Part shown: positions 1 through 6,430 of the stretch, piece after piece
Position numbering within the stretch: the stretch's first letter is position 1
How the letters are laid out: each line of letters opens with the position of its first letter
Assembly: GCA_003151555.1 (NCBI GenBank)
Contig: PLXU01000195.1
Coordinates: 1,970 to 8,670, forward strand
DNA length: 6,701 nt
Source: Acidimicrobiaceae bacterium
GTDB taxonomy: Bacteria; Actinomycetota; Acidimicrobiia; Acidimicrobiales; RAAP-2
Reading direction: 5' to 3'
The notes under the pieces: model-generated
Database searches by the model: none
Told to the model about the DNA's origin: nothing
Seen by the model: the letters and a program-made list of their open reading frames with translations, nothing else
Position numbers and translations under genes: made by a program

Positions 1-710
1 AACTCGGGGTTGTGGCGCGGGCTCACGCCCTCGTTGCGAAAGACCCGGCCCAGCTCGAAGACGCGCTCGAAGCCGCCCACAACCAAGCGCTTGAGCCAGA
101 GTTCGGGCGCGATGCGCAAGAAGAAGTCGCTGTCGAGCGCGTTGTGGAACGTCTTGAACGGCCGCGCGGCCGCCCCCGTGGGGATCGGGTTGAGGATGGG
201 CGTCTCGACCTCGACGAAGCCGGCGGCCCAGCAGCGTTCGCGCACCGAGCGAATCATGGCGCTGCGCCGGGTGAGCGCAAGACGGGTGGTGGCGTTGGCC
301 CACAGGTCGGCTTCGCGGTGTCGGTAGCGCAGGTCGAAGTCGGAGATGCCGGCCCACTTGTCGCCGAAGTTGTGCAGCGCCTCGGCCAGCCGCACCCACG
401 AGGCGACCTTGACCGAAAGCTCGCCGCGCTTGGTGCGCACCACTTCGCCGGTGACGCCGACCCAGTCCCCCAGGTGCAGCTTGACGAACTCTTCGAACTC
501 TTCGGTCACCGGCTCTAATGCAAAGAGCTGGATCTCGCCGCTGGCGTCGCGCATGGTGGCGAAGGCCAACTTGCCCTGGGTGCGCAGCAGCATGACCCGC
601 CCGCCCACCTTGACGGTGACGCCCGACTCCTCGCCGTCGCCTAAGTGATCGAAGGTTGATTGCAGCTCACCGGCGTGGGCGTCGTGGGCGAAGGTGTACG
701 GCGTGTTCAT
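1..710 (-). CDS. lysS: Lysyl-tRNA synthetase, class II (N-terminal 236 residues, runs off left edge)
   Basis: Charges tRNA-Lys with lysine in the cytoplasm. I translated this frame from the ATG at 710 down to base 3; it stays open to the window edge, so the C-terminal half, including motif 3, is outside. Residues about 33-110 are the OB-fold anticodon-binding domain (RVMLLRTQGKLAFATMRD). Class II motif 1 is near 147-172, ending in EVETPIL. GAAARPF and HNALD follow at about 179-193, then APELWLKRLVVGGFERVFE, and motif 2 FRNEG...RHNPE at 224-236. These blocks are specific to LysRS. The start is fixed by GAGAGG just upstream and an in-frame TAA at 729-731; it begins 8 bases after the coaX stop. 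Oddities: the helix that normally precedes the PYxF segment is missing, and the usual RYRQRYLDL block reads RYRHREADL at 128-136. Confidence 0.95.
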   Translation of the reverse strand, partial: MNTPYTFAHDAHAGELQSTFDHLGDGEESGVTVKVGGRVMLLRTQGKLAFATMRDASGEIQLFALEPVTEEFEEFVKLHLGDWVGVTGEVVRTKRGELSVKVASWVRLAEALHNFGDKWAGISDFDLRYRHREADLWANATTRLALTRRSAMIRSVRERCWAAGFVEVETPILNPIPTGAAARPFKTFHNALDSDFFLRIAPELWLKRLVVGGFERVFELGRVFRNEGVSPRHNPE

Positions 711-714
711 GGGG

Positions 715-720
715 CCTCTC
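715..720 (-). promoter_or_regulatory. Ribosome binding site of lysS
   Basis: GAGAGG lies four bases before the lysS ATG and overlaps the coaX stop codon. It supports the ATG at 710 over the nearby in-frame TTG at 722 and implies coupled translation with coaX. Confidence 0.6.
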
Positions 721-1540
721 AAGAGTGATTACGTTCATGAACGATACGCAATCCGTGCAAGGTCAGCCACGGTTCGACGTGGGCCACGTACTTCGTGTGC
801 GGCGCGACCAGGCCGGCGAGGCCCCCGGTGGCGATAATCGTCGCCTCGCCTATCTCGACCAGGATCCGCTCGACCATGCCGTCAACCTGCGCGGCGAATC
901 CGTAGAGCACGCCCGATTGGATCGATTCGATCGTCGAGCGACCAATGACCGAGCGCGGCTCCAGCAATTCCACCGAGCGCAGGGCCGACGCCTGCAGGTA
1001 GAGGGCCTCGAGAGAAATGGCCACCCCGGGGGCGATGGCGCCCCCCAGGTACTCGCCCTTGGCGCTGATGACGTCAAAGACGGTGGCCGTGCCGAGGTCG
1101 ACCACGATCGACGCGCCGGGATAGAGGTCGTAGGCCCCGACGGCGTCGGCGATGCGGTCGGGCCCCACTTCGCGCGGGTTGTCGTAGAGGATGGGCATGC
1201 CCGACTTGGTGCCCGGACCAATGACCGTGATGCTCAGTTCCGAGAACCAACGATTGGCCATGCGACGAAGCTGCGTGGTGACCGTGGGCACCGAGGAGGC
1301 AATGGCGATGGCGTTGACCGCGGTGCGCAGGTCGAGACCCTCCAGGTCGAGCAACTGGGTGAGCACCATGGCCAACTCGTCGGGCGTTCGGTCCGCGACC
1401 GTCGAGATGCGCCAGTGAAAGGCCAGACCGTGCTCGCCGCTGGCTCGGGCGAAGCCCATTGCGTCGGGGGCGTTGGGCGCCTCGGGTCCGAAGAGCCCGA
1501 TCACGGTCTCGGTGTTGCCGACGTCGATGCAGAGCAGCAT
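719..1540 (-). CDS. coaX: Type III pantothenate kinase
   Basis: Phosphorylates pantothenate with ATP, the first step of CoA synthesis; cytoplasmic. The product is 273 residues, slightly longer than the roughly 255-260 usual for the family. Family signatures run in order: the N-terminal phosphate loop DVGNT (6-10), SVP (83-85), the GPDR motif with the catalytic Asp (126-129, Asp128), DLGTAT (148-153), and GGAIAPG (166-172). The C-terminal GLRIVHERN segment is typical of CoaX. The extra length appears to sit around residues 18-36, between the first strands. The ATG shares its A with the panC stop (TGATG), so translation is probably coupled to panC; only a weak AGG lies upstream. In M. tuberculosis, as I recall, panD sits between panC and coaX; here there is no room for it. 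Confidence 0.96.
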   Translation of the reverse strand: MLLCIDVGNTETVIGLFGPEAPNAPDAMGFARASGEHGLAFHWRISTVADRTPDELAMVLTQLLDLEGLDLRTAVNAIAIASSVPTVTTQLRRMANRWFSELSITVIGPGTKSGMPILYDNPREVGPDRIADAVGAYDLYPGASIVVDLGTATVFDVISAKGEYLGGAIAPGVAISLEALYLQASALRSVELLEPRSVIGRSTIESIQSGVLYGFAAQVDGMVERILVEIGEATIIATGGLAGLVAPHTKYVAHVEPWLTLHGLRIVHERNHS

Positions 1541-2394
1541 CAGTGAGCCTGGGCGACCAGGGTGACCGGCGCGTTGTCGATGAGTCGCACGCCCTCGACG
1601 AGGCCCGCGACGAGCGCCCGGCGCGGCCCGCTCTCGTCGTCACGGCACGCTTTAAAGGTGGTGGGCTCAACAATCTCGGCGTACGCAATCTCCACGCCGG
1701 CCGCCTCCAGCACGTCACGCAGGCGCCTTCGCTGCGCGCTCGCCGGGTCGGCCGGGCTGAGTGAACGCAGGGACCGCGAGAGCGCGAGCGCCTGGGCGCG
1801 GCCCTCGACGCTCAGTAGATCGTTGCGGCTCGAAATGGCCAGGCCGTCGGGGTCGCGAACAATCGGGCAACCAACTATCTGCACCGGCAGCGCCAGGTCG
1901 CGCACCATCTGGCGCACGACGGCCACCTGTTGGAAGTCCTTCTCGCCGAAGTAGGCCCGGCACAGCCCGGTGATGGAAAAGAGCTTGGTCACCACGCTGG
2001 CCACCCCGTCGAAGTGGCCCGGTCGCTCCGCTCCTTCGAGCACGTCGCCGATACCGTGGACCGACACGGTGGTCGGCGTTGCCTCGGGGTAGTCCGGCCA
2101 CATCTCGACGAGGCTCGGCTCCACCAGGCAGTCCACGCCGTTCTCCTTGGCGACCACCGCGTCTTCGTGCGGCGTGCGCGGATAGGCCTTGAGATCGGCC
2201 GCGTCGCCGAACTGGCGCGGGTTGACGAAGAGGGTGGCGATCACCACCGCGCCGCTCTGCTTGGCGGCGCGAAAGAGCGAGGCGTGTCCGTCGTGCAGCG
2301 CGCCCATGGTCGGCACCAGCGCCACGTCGCGACCCCGGGCCCGCTGCTCATCGGCGTAGCGCCGCCACGACTTGATATCGCCGAGCTGTTCCAT
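1540..2394 (-). CDS. panC: Pantothenate synthetase (pantoate--beta-alanine ligase)
   Basis: Joins pantoate and beta-alanine using ATP, through a pantoyl-adenylate intermediate, to give pantothenate. The product is 284 residues, normal for the family. Visible motifs: VPTMGALHDGH (27-37) with Met30 and the HxGH histidines 34 and 37; FVNPRQFG (56-63); LEGAERPGHFDGV (119-131); FGEKDFQQ (149-156) with Lys152 and Gln156; and DGLAISSRN (183-191), the KMSKS-like loop. I chose the ATG at 2394 because the product then begins at the normal MEQLGDIKSWR position. The same frame stays open upstream to 2559, but that stretch is the antisense-like shadow of the preceding gene. The ATG lies one base after the stop of the DUF2520 gene and has no clear Shine-Dalgarno, so it probably relies on coupling. 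The stop overlaps the coaX start by one base. Confidence 0.97.
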   Translation of the reverse strand: MEQLGDIKSWRRYADEQRARGRDVALVPTMGALHDGHASLFRAAKQSGAVVIATLFVNPRQFGDAADLKAYPRTPHEDAVVAKENGVDCLVEPSLVEMWPDYPEATPTTVSVHGIGDVLEGAERPGHFDGVASVVTKLFSITGLCRAYFGEKDFQQVAVVRQMVRDLALPVQIVGCPIVRDPDGLAISSRNDLLSVEGRAQALALSRSLRSLSPADPASAQRRRLRDVLEAAGVEIAYAEIVEPTTFKACRDDESGPRRALVAGLVEGVRLIDNAPVTLVAQAH

Positions 2395-2395
2395 C

Positions 2396-3112
2396 TCAGG
2401 CGAGCGTCTGGGAACGTTGTTGTTCGGCCAACTCGAAGGCCGCGTTGGCCAGGGCGACGTAGGTCGAACGTTGCGACTCGGGGATGGCCGCCAGGTGCGC
2501 GTCGATGGTCGCCATGTCCCCGCGCGAGGCGGGGCCGGTGAGCGCGGCGCGCGGACCAACCGCCGCGACGTCGGCCAACGCCTGCTGGGCCAACGGCAGG
2601 AAGTCCTCGAGGCTCAGACCGGCCGACTCCGCGAGGTGGCCCACGTGACCCATCAGGGCAACCAGATGATTGGCCGCCACCGCGGCCGTCGCGTGATAGG
2701 CAGTGCGCTGGTCGTCGCGCAGGGTGATGACGCGACCTCGCAACGAGGCCGCGACGTCGAGCATGAGTTCGTCACCCGCGACGCTGTACGTCGCTCCGAC
2801 CAGACGGCGCGCGCCGAGCTCACCCGAGGGCAGCAGCATCAGCGGATGAATCGATCCCACCCTCGGGTGCGGCCCCAGCACACCGAGGCTGAGCGAGCCC
2901 GCGACGTGGGCCACCACCTGGTTCGTGCTCGGCGCAATGGCCAGCGCCACGTCGCCAATCGCATCGTCGGGCACCGTGAGCAAGATGAGTTGTGGCGAGG
3001 CGAGTTGGTCCAGTTCGTCGTGGTGCACGAGGGTGACGTCGTGACCAACTGAAGTGAGCGCACCCGCGAAGGAGGAGCCGGCTCGCCCGGCACCCACGAT
3101 GGTTATGTTCAT
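2396..3112 (-). CDS. Rossmann-like / DUF2520 oxidoreductase, possible ketopantoate reductase
   Basis: A predicted NAD(P)-dependent oxidoreductase of 238 residues, somewhat shorter than the roughly 290 I recall for the family. Residues 1-12 (MNITIVGAGRAG) form a dinucleotide-binding GxGxxG turn, followed by a predicted beta/alpha fold with LLTVPDDAI (44-52) and HVAGSLSLGVLG (69-80), then GSIHPL (86-91). The C-terminal half matches DUF2520: YHATAAVAANH (139-149) and ALTGPASRGD (190-199). Family members commonly neighbour panC in actinobacteria, including the M. tuberculosis locus as I recall it. Because PanC needs pantoate and no PanE is visible, reduction of ketopantoate is a reasonable inference, and a non-PanE ketopantoate reductase (PanG) has been described in Francisella. 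The substrate is not shown by the sequence. The ATG has GGAG five bases upstream, and the stop lies one base before panC. Confidence 0.9.
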   Translation of the reverse strand: MNITIVGAGRAGSSFAGALTSVGHDVTLVHHDELDQLASPQLILLTVPDDAIGDVALAIAPSTNQVVAHVAGSLSLGVLGPHPRVGSIHPLMLLPSGELGARRLVGATYSVAGDELMLDVAASLRGRVITLRDDQRTAYHATAAVAANHLVALMGHVGHLAESAGLSLEDFLPLAQQALADVAAVGPRAALTGPASRGDMATIDAHLAAIPESQRSTYVALANAAFELAEQQRSQTLA

Positions 3113-3117
3113 ATCTG

Positions 3118-3121
3118 CTCC
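3118..3121 (-). promoter_or_regulatory. Ribosome binding site of the DUF2520 gene
   Basis: GGAG lies five bases before the ATG at 3112, inside the 45-base gap after folK. That is the widest gap between hpt and lysS, so this gene cannot rely on overlap coupling and needs its own site. No convincing internal promoter was found in the gap. Confidence 0.55.
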
Positions 3122-3157
3122 GATCCGTTCCAGCCCCGTATCGGGTGCCGTTCGGTG

Positions 3158-3625
3158 TTAGCGCAACGATTCGAGTGTACCCAGTGCGACGACGCGACCG
3201 ACGCTGGCCCTCAGCTGCTCGTCGCTCACAAGCTCCGGGGCCAACTCACGCAAGGGATTGAGCACGAACGCGCGCTCGTAGAGCCTCGGGTGCGGCACCA
3301 GGACCTCGGGGTCCTCGCTCGTCTCGTCGCCCACCAGCAGCAGGTCGACGTCCAGGGTCCTCGGCCCCCAGCGCACGTCGCGGGTCCGCCCGTTGGTCGC
3401 TTCGGCTTCGTGCGCGCGCGCGAGCAACTGGTGTGCGGTGGCGTCGGTCGTGACTTCAACCACCAGGTTCCAAAAGTTGTCCTGGGCCACGCCACCCACC
3501 GGCTCGGTCTCGTAGACCCGAGAAACGCGACGGGCGTCGGTGCCGCAGACGATGGCCAGCCCGCTGGTCAGATGTTGTTGACGATTCCCCACGTTGGAGC
3601 CGAGCGACAGATAGCAGGCTCGCAC
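3158..3625 (-). CDS. folK: 6-hydroxymethyl-7,8-dihydropterin pyrophosphokinase (HPPK)
   Basis: Transfers pyrophosphate from ATP to 6-hydroxymethyl-dihydropterin, giving the substrate for FolP. The product is 155 residues, the normal size. Motifs: YLSLGSNVGNR (5-15); SRVYETEPVGG (35-45); QDNFWN (48-53) with the pterin-stacking Phe51 and Asn53; and GRTRDVRWGPRTLDVDLL (79-96), containing Arg80, Arg82, Trp86 and Arg89 and the two metal-binding aspartates Asp92 and Asp94. VPHPRLYERAFVLNPL follows at 110-125. The loop between the first arginines and Trp is one residue shorter than in E. coli HPPK. The start is GTG, sharing its G with the folB TAG stop (TAGTG), so translation is coupled to folB. It is the last gene of the folate block. 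Confidence 0.97.
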   Translation of the reverse strand: MRACYLSLGSNVGNRQQHLTSGLAIVCGTDARRVSRVYETEPVGGVAQDNFWNLVVEVTTDATAHQLLARAHEAEATNGRTRDVRWGPRTLDVDLLLVGDETSEDPEVLVPHPRLYERAFVLNPLRELAPELVSDEQLRASVGRVVALGTLESLR

Positions 3626-3990
3626 TACGAGCGTTGCACGGTGCAGCGCACGCCCACGCTCGCCACGTCCTGGGGGACGGGCGGGCGCACCTTGCGCACC
3701 GCCACCGTGACGGCGGTAATCTCCGCGTCGTGGGCCAAGATCTCGTGGGCCACTCGCTGGGCCAACGTTTCGAGCAGCAGGAACCGGCCCTCGGTCGCGA
3801 CGTTGGTCGTGAGCGACAGCACGGCCGCGTAATTGGTGGTCGCCTCAATGTCGTCGTTCATCGCGGCCTCTTCGAAGGAGCGCTCGATGTCCAGGTCGAA
3901 GACCAGCGGTTGGGCCCTCAGACGCTCCTCGGCCAGCACGCCCACGATCGCACTGCAACGAAGCTCGCGCAGTTCTATGAGGTCGTTCAT
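3625..3990 (-). CDS. folB: Dihydroneopterin aldolase
   Basis: Cleaves 7,8-dihydroneopterin to 6-hydroxymethyl-7,8-dihydropterin and glycolaldehyde; some members also epimerise at C2'. The product is 121 residues, normal length. Residues fall at the same numbers as the well-studied S. aureus enzyme: Glu22 in LAEERL, Tyr54 in TTNYAAV, and the catalytic Lys100 in VRKVRPPVP. LLLETLAQRVAHEI (71-84) is the usual family helix that includes the pterin-contacting Leu-Glu pair. The GVLAEERLRAQPLVFDLDIE stretch is the form typical of actinobacterial members, which lack the YHG of other bacteria. The ATG overlaps the stop of the upstream unknown gene by four bases (ATGA), and the stop overlaps the folK GTG by one. 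Confidence 0.96.
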   Translation of the reverse strand: MNDLIELRELRCSAIVGVLAEERLRAQPLVFDLDIERSFEEAAMNDDIEATTNYAAVLSLTTNVATEGRFLLLETLAQRVAHEILAHDAEITAVTVAVRKVRPPVPQDVASVGVRCTVQRS

Positions 3991-4487
3991 TCCTGCAACT
4001 CGGGCAGGTTAAAGAGCACCGAACGGCCGTCGGGGCCGATGGAGCGCTTGAAGAGGCGCTCCACGAAGGCAATGGCCATCGAGGTGGTGGGTACTCGCGT
4101 CGACCACACCAGGTAGCCCGCGATCACGCCGAGCAAGCGGTCGGACACTTCGTCGCTGTGCAGTAGCACCATGGTCTTGTTGCTCATCGAATTGGCCAGG
4201 TCAAGGTAACAGGCCTCGAGCACTTCGGACTGTTGGGGACCTCCGCGCAACGCGTAGTGGCTGGCCGTGAGGCCGTGTTCAAAGTAGGCGCTGAGGTTCT
4301 GCATGACCGGCAGAATCGAGATCACGCGGCCGAATCCCTGGTGCTTCAGCCATAGCAACTCCTCGTCACGGCGCACGCGACGGTGCACGGTGGTGGAGCC
4401 GCCGGGACGTTCGGAGACCGCGAGGATGTCCTTGTAGACCCAGGTGAAGCTCCGCGGCTGGATGCCCGCTGCCCACTTGCCCCTCAC
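3987..4487 (-). CDS. Atypical dual-specificity-phosphatase-like protein lacking the catalytic Cys (function unknown)
   Basis: Function unknown. The 166-residue product resembles small atypical dual-specificity phosphatases of the DUSP23 type: GIQPRSFTWV near the N-terminus (8-17), ERPGG (26-30), EELLWLKHQGFGRVISIL (42-59), then VLLH...R..GVIAGYLV (107-127) and an amphipathic C-terminal stretch. In active members the P-loop reads HCx5R followed by Ser/Thr. Here it is H110-S111-DEVSD-R117-L118, so the nucleophilic Cys is Ser, a conserved Gly is Val, and the Ser/Thr after Arg is Leu. No obvious general-acid Asp is visible in the preceding loop. The GTG start overlaps the folP stop (GTGA) and has a perfect AGGAGG seven bases upstream; the stop overlaps folB (ATGA). 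Its position suggests a role in folate synthesis, perhaps as a pseudo-phosphatase or pterin-phosphate binder, but this is inference. The frame and gene reality are well supported. Confidence 0.85.
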   Translation of the reverse strand: MRGKWAAGIQPRSFTWVYKDILAVSERPGGSTTVHRRVRRDEELLWLKHQGFGRVISILPVMQNLSAYFEHGLTASHYALRGGPQQSEVLEACYLDLANSMSNKTMVLLHSDEVSDRLLGVIAGYLVWSTRVPTTSMAIAFVERLFKRSIGPDGRSVLFNLPELQE

Positions 4488-5284
4488 GCCACTACCTCCT
4501 GCACGGGTCGTACGAGCAACTCACGTAGCTGCACGGCGGCCACGGCGTCATGTACTCGAACCATACTGACACCTTGCAGCATGGCCCAGGCCGCGGTCGC
4601 CAGCGAAGCCTCGAATCGCTGATCAACGTCGAGACTCTCGCGACCCAACTCACCCAGGAACCGCTTGCGACTGGTGCCGATCAGCACGCCCGCGCCGTAG
4701 CCTCGCGCGAGGACCACGAAGTGCTCGCAGTGTCCCAGGAGGGTCAGATTGTGCTGGGTCGTTTTGCCAAATCCAATGCCGGGGTCGAGCCAGAGCTTCG
4801 AGACGCCGGCCTGCGTCGCGCGTTGGGCCGCGGCGTCGAGGAAGTCGCTCACTTCGTGCACCACGTCGACGTAGGTGGGTCTATCCTGCATGGTCCGTGA
4901 CGTACCCTGACGGTGCAAGGCCACGTAGCCCACGCCAAGTTCGCCGGCCACGTCGACCAGGGTGCACGAGACGTCATTGATGACGCTCGCCCCCGCGTGC
5001 ACCGCGGCGCGCGCCACTGCCTCCTTCTGCGTGTCGATCGACACCGGACCCTCGAGACTGAGCTGCGCGACGACATCGAGCACGCGCGACAGCTCCTCGT
5101 CGATGTCGACCGGGACGGAACCCGGGCGAGTGGACTCTCCCCCGACGTCCACGATGTCACAGCCCGCGAGGAAGTATTGGTGGCCCCGCGCGATGGACTG
5201 GTCGGTGGCGAGCGTGCGTGAGGCCGGATAGAACGAGTCGGGCGTCGCGTTCACGATGCCCATCACCATGGGACTCAGCGCCAC
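4484..5284 (-). CDS. folP: Dihydropteroate synthase
   Basis: Condenses hydroxymethyl-dihydropterin pyrophosphate with p-aminobenzoate to give dihydropteroate; it is the sulfonamide target. The product is 266 residues, a TIM barrel of normal length. Motifs: VMGIVNATPDSF (7-18) with metal-binding Asn12; DIVDVGGESTRPG (43-55); VSIDT (81-85) with Asp84; VINDV (101-105); LDPGIGFGKTTQHN (166-179) with Lys174; IGTSRKRF (202-209); and RVHD (243-246). Phe18 and Pro54, positions often altered in sulfonamide resistance, are wild-type. The start is GTG at 5284, overlapping the end of folE by 10 bases, with GAAGG five bases upstream; an internal ATG at residue 6 is less likely. The stop overlaps the next gene by four bases. 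Confidence 0.97.
   Translation of the reverse strand: MALSPMVMGIVNATPDSFYPASRTLATDQSIARGHQYFLAGCDIVDVGGESTRPGSVPVDIDEELSRVLDVVAQLSLEGPVSIDTQKEAVARAAVHAGASVINDVSCTLVDVAGELGVGYVALHRQGTSRTMQDRPTYVDVVHEVSDFLDAAAQRATQAGVSKLWLDPGIGFGKTTQHNLTLLGHCEHFVVLARGYGAGVLIGTSRKRFLGELGRESLDVDQRFEASLATAAWAMLQGVSMVRVHDAVAAVQLRELLVRPVQEVVA
4495..4500 (-). promoter_or_regulatory. Consensus Shine-Dalgarno of the phosphatase-like gene
   Basis: AGGAGG lies seven bases before the GTG at 4487, inside the end of folP. It is the most consensus-like ribosome site in the folate-CoA operon and fixes the unusual GTG start. Strong translation of this small gene is implied despite its overlap with folP. Confidence 0.75.
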
Positions 5285-5856
5285 GTAGACCTTCGTTGAT
5301 GGATGTACTGCAGCGCCTCGGCGCGGTAGGACGCGTCGTCACGAAAGACCCCGCGCACCGCCGAGGTGACGGTGGTCGAACCGGACTTCTTCACGCCGCG
5401 CATCGAGACGCAGAAGTGCTCGGCCTCGAGCACCACGATCGACCCCTTGGGCGACAGCTCGCGCTCGATGGCCTCGACGATGTCGGTGGTCATGCGTTCT
5501 TGGACCTGGAGGCGACGGGCGAAGCCCTCGACCAGCCGGGCCAATTTGGAAAGCCCCGTGATGCGACCGTCGGGGCCCGGGAGGTAGGCCACGTGGGCCA
5601 GGCCGGTGAAGGGAACCAGGTGGTGTTCGCACAAGGAGATGAAGGGAATGTCGCGCACCATCACCATCTCGTCGTGACCGGCCTCGAAGGTCACGCGCAG
5701 GTGCTCGCCCGGGTCGGCTTCCAGGCCTTCGAAGAGCTCGACGTACATGTCGGCCACGCGCCTCGGCGTATCCACCAGCCCCTCGCGTTGGGGGTCTTCT
5801 CCAATGGCTTCGAGCAGTTCGCGAATGAGGCCCTGGACGCGGTCGCGATCAACCAT
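5275..5856 (-). CDS. folE: GTP cyclohydrolase I (type IA)
   Basis: Converts GTP to 7,8-dihydroneopterin triphosphate and formate, the entry step of folate synthesis. The product is 193 residues, normal for bacterial type IA enzymes. Visible motifs: DTPRRVADMY (29-38); SLCEHHLVPF (74-83); GLSKLARLVEGFARRLQVQE (101-120); and the region around HFCVSMRGV (147-155). Zinc ligands Cys76, His79 and Cys149 are all present, so this is the zinc-dependent form and not type IB (FolE2). The ATG directly follows the hpt TAG with no gap, with only a weak AGGT upstream, so it is probably coupled to hpt. The stop lies inside folP. In M. tuberculosis, as I recall, ftsH precedes folE; here hpt takes that place. 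Confidence 0.97.
   Translation of the reverse strand: MVDRDRVQGLIRELLEAIGEDPQREGLVDTPRRVADMYVELFEGLEADPGEHLRVTFEAGHDEMVMVRDIPFISLCEHHLVPFTGLAHVAYLPGPDGRITGLSKLARLVEGFARRLQVQERMTTDIVEAIERELSPKGSIVVLEAEHFCVSMRGVKKSGSTTVTSAVRGVFRDDASYRAEALQYIHQRRSTWR
5290..5294 (-). promoter_or_regulatory. Ribosome binding site of folP
   Basis: GAAGG lies five bases before the GTG at 5284, inside the folE coding sequence. It supports the GTG start over the internal ATG five codons downstream. Confidence 0.5.
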
Positions 5857-6417
5857 CTAGACCTGACCGGTGTAGGTGTAGATCGCGTCCAGGTTGCGGT
5901 AGCGCTCATTGACGTCGAGCCCGAAGCCCACCACGAAGTCGGCCGGGATTGAAAAGCCCACGTACTTAAGCGATTGTTCCACGCGCTGCTCGCCGACCTT
6001 GAGCAGCAGCGCGCACACTTCGAGGCTCCTAGGATCGCGCGCGCCGAGGTACTGGCGCAGGTAGTTGAGCGTCAGGCCCGAGTCAACGACGTCTTCGACG
6101 ATGAGCACGTCACGCTGAGCGAGGTCGACGTCGAGGTCCTTGACGATGCGCACCACCCCGCTCGTCTTGGTGGCGCTCCCGTAGGAGGCGACGGCCATGA
6201 AGTCGAACTCGAGAGGCAGGTCGATGGCCCGGGCCAGATCGCTCATGAACACGAAGGCACCCTTCAGCACCCCGACGAGCAGCGGGAACCGGCCGCGGTA
6301 GTCCTCGGTGATCTGGCGGCCGAGCTCACCGATGCGCCGCTCGGGATCGGCCTGGCTGACCACCACCTCCCCGAGGGCGGGGTCGTGTCCCGCGCTGGCG
6401 TTGCCGAGCGTCTCCAT
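5857..6417 (-). CDS. hpt: Hypoxanthine (guanine) phosphoribosyltransferase
   Basis: Salvages hypoxanthine or guanine with PRPP to give IMP or GMP. From the ATG at 6417 the product is 186 residues, close to the usual 180. Motifs: VGVLKGAFVFMSDL (48-61), including the LKG loop that binds pyrophosphate; FMAVASYG (73-80) and SGVVRIVKDL (86-95) around the flexible loop; the PRPP-binding loop VLIVEDVVDSGLTL (104-117); LLLK (137-140) with the purine-contacting Lys140; and FVVGFGLD (161-168). An in-frame GTG at 6453 would give 198 residues, but those extra codons lie in the degenerate SDR fragment and lack a clear Shine-Dalgarno. I preferred the ATG for that reason and for family length; the start is uncertain. 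It is the first intact gene of the block and feeds the purine pool that FolE draws on. Confidence 0.95.
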   Translation of the reverse strand: METLGNASAGHDPALGEVVVSQADPERRIGELGRQITEDYRGRFPLLVGVLKGAFVFMSDLARAIDLPLEFDFMAVASYGSATKTSGVVRIVKDLDVDLAQRDVLIVEDVVDSGLTLNYLRQYLGARDPRSLEVCALLLKVGEQRVEQSLKYVGFSIPADFVVGFGLDVNERYRNLDAIYTYTGQV

Positions 6418-6430
6418 GCGGGCCCCGACC

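Noticed and set aside
656..1546. A 296-codon open frame on the plus strand covering coaX.
   Set aside because: It mirrors coaX in a GC-rich sequence, has no recognisable domain or ribosome site, and is rich in Arg, Gly, His and Asp as expected of an antisense shadow.
2395..2559. Upstream extension of panC by 55 codons to an ATG at 2559.
   Set aside because: The extension is Pro/Arg/Ser/Trp-rich and lies wholly inside the DUF2520 gene; PanC begins normally at 2394.
3135..3145. CCCG-TAT-CGGG inverted repeat in the folK to DUF2520 gap, considered as a terminator or attenuator.
   Set aside because: The stem is only four base pairs and there is no T tract; the gap is too short for a convincing regulatory element.
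5218..5952. A 244-codon plus-strand frame across folE, and similar ones at 12-518 and 1930-2541.
   Set aside because: All lie opposite clearly identified enzymes and have low-complexity shadow composition with no family motif.
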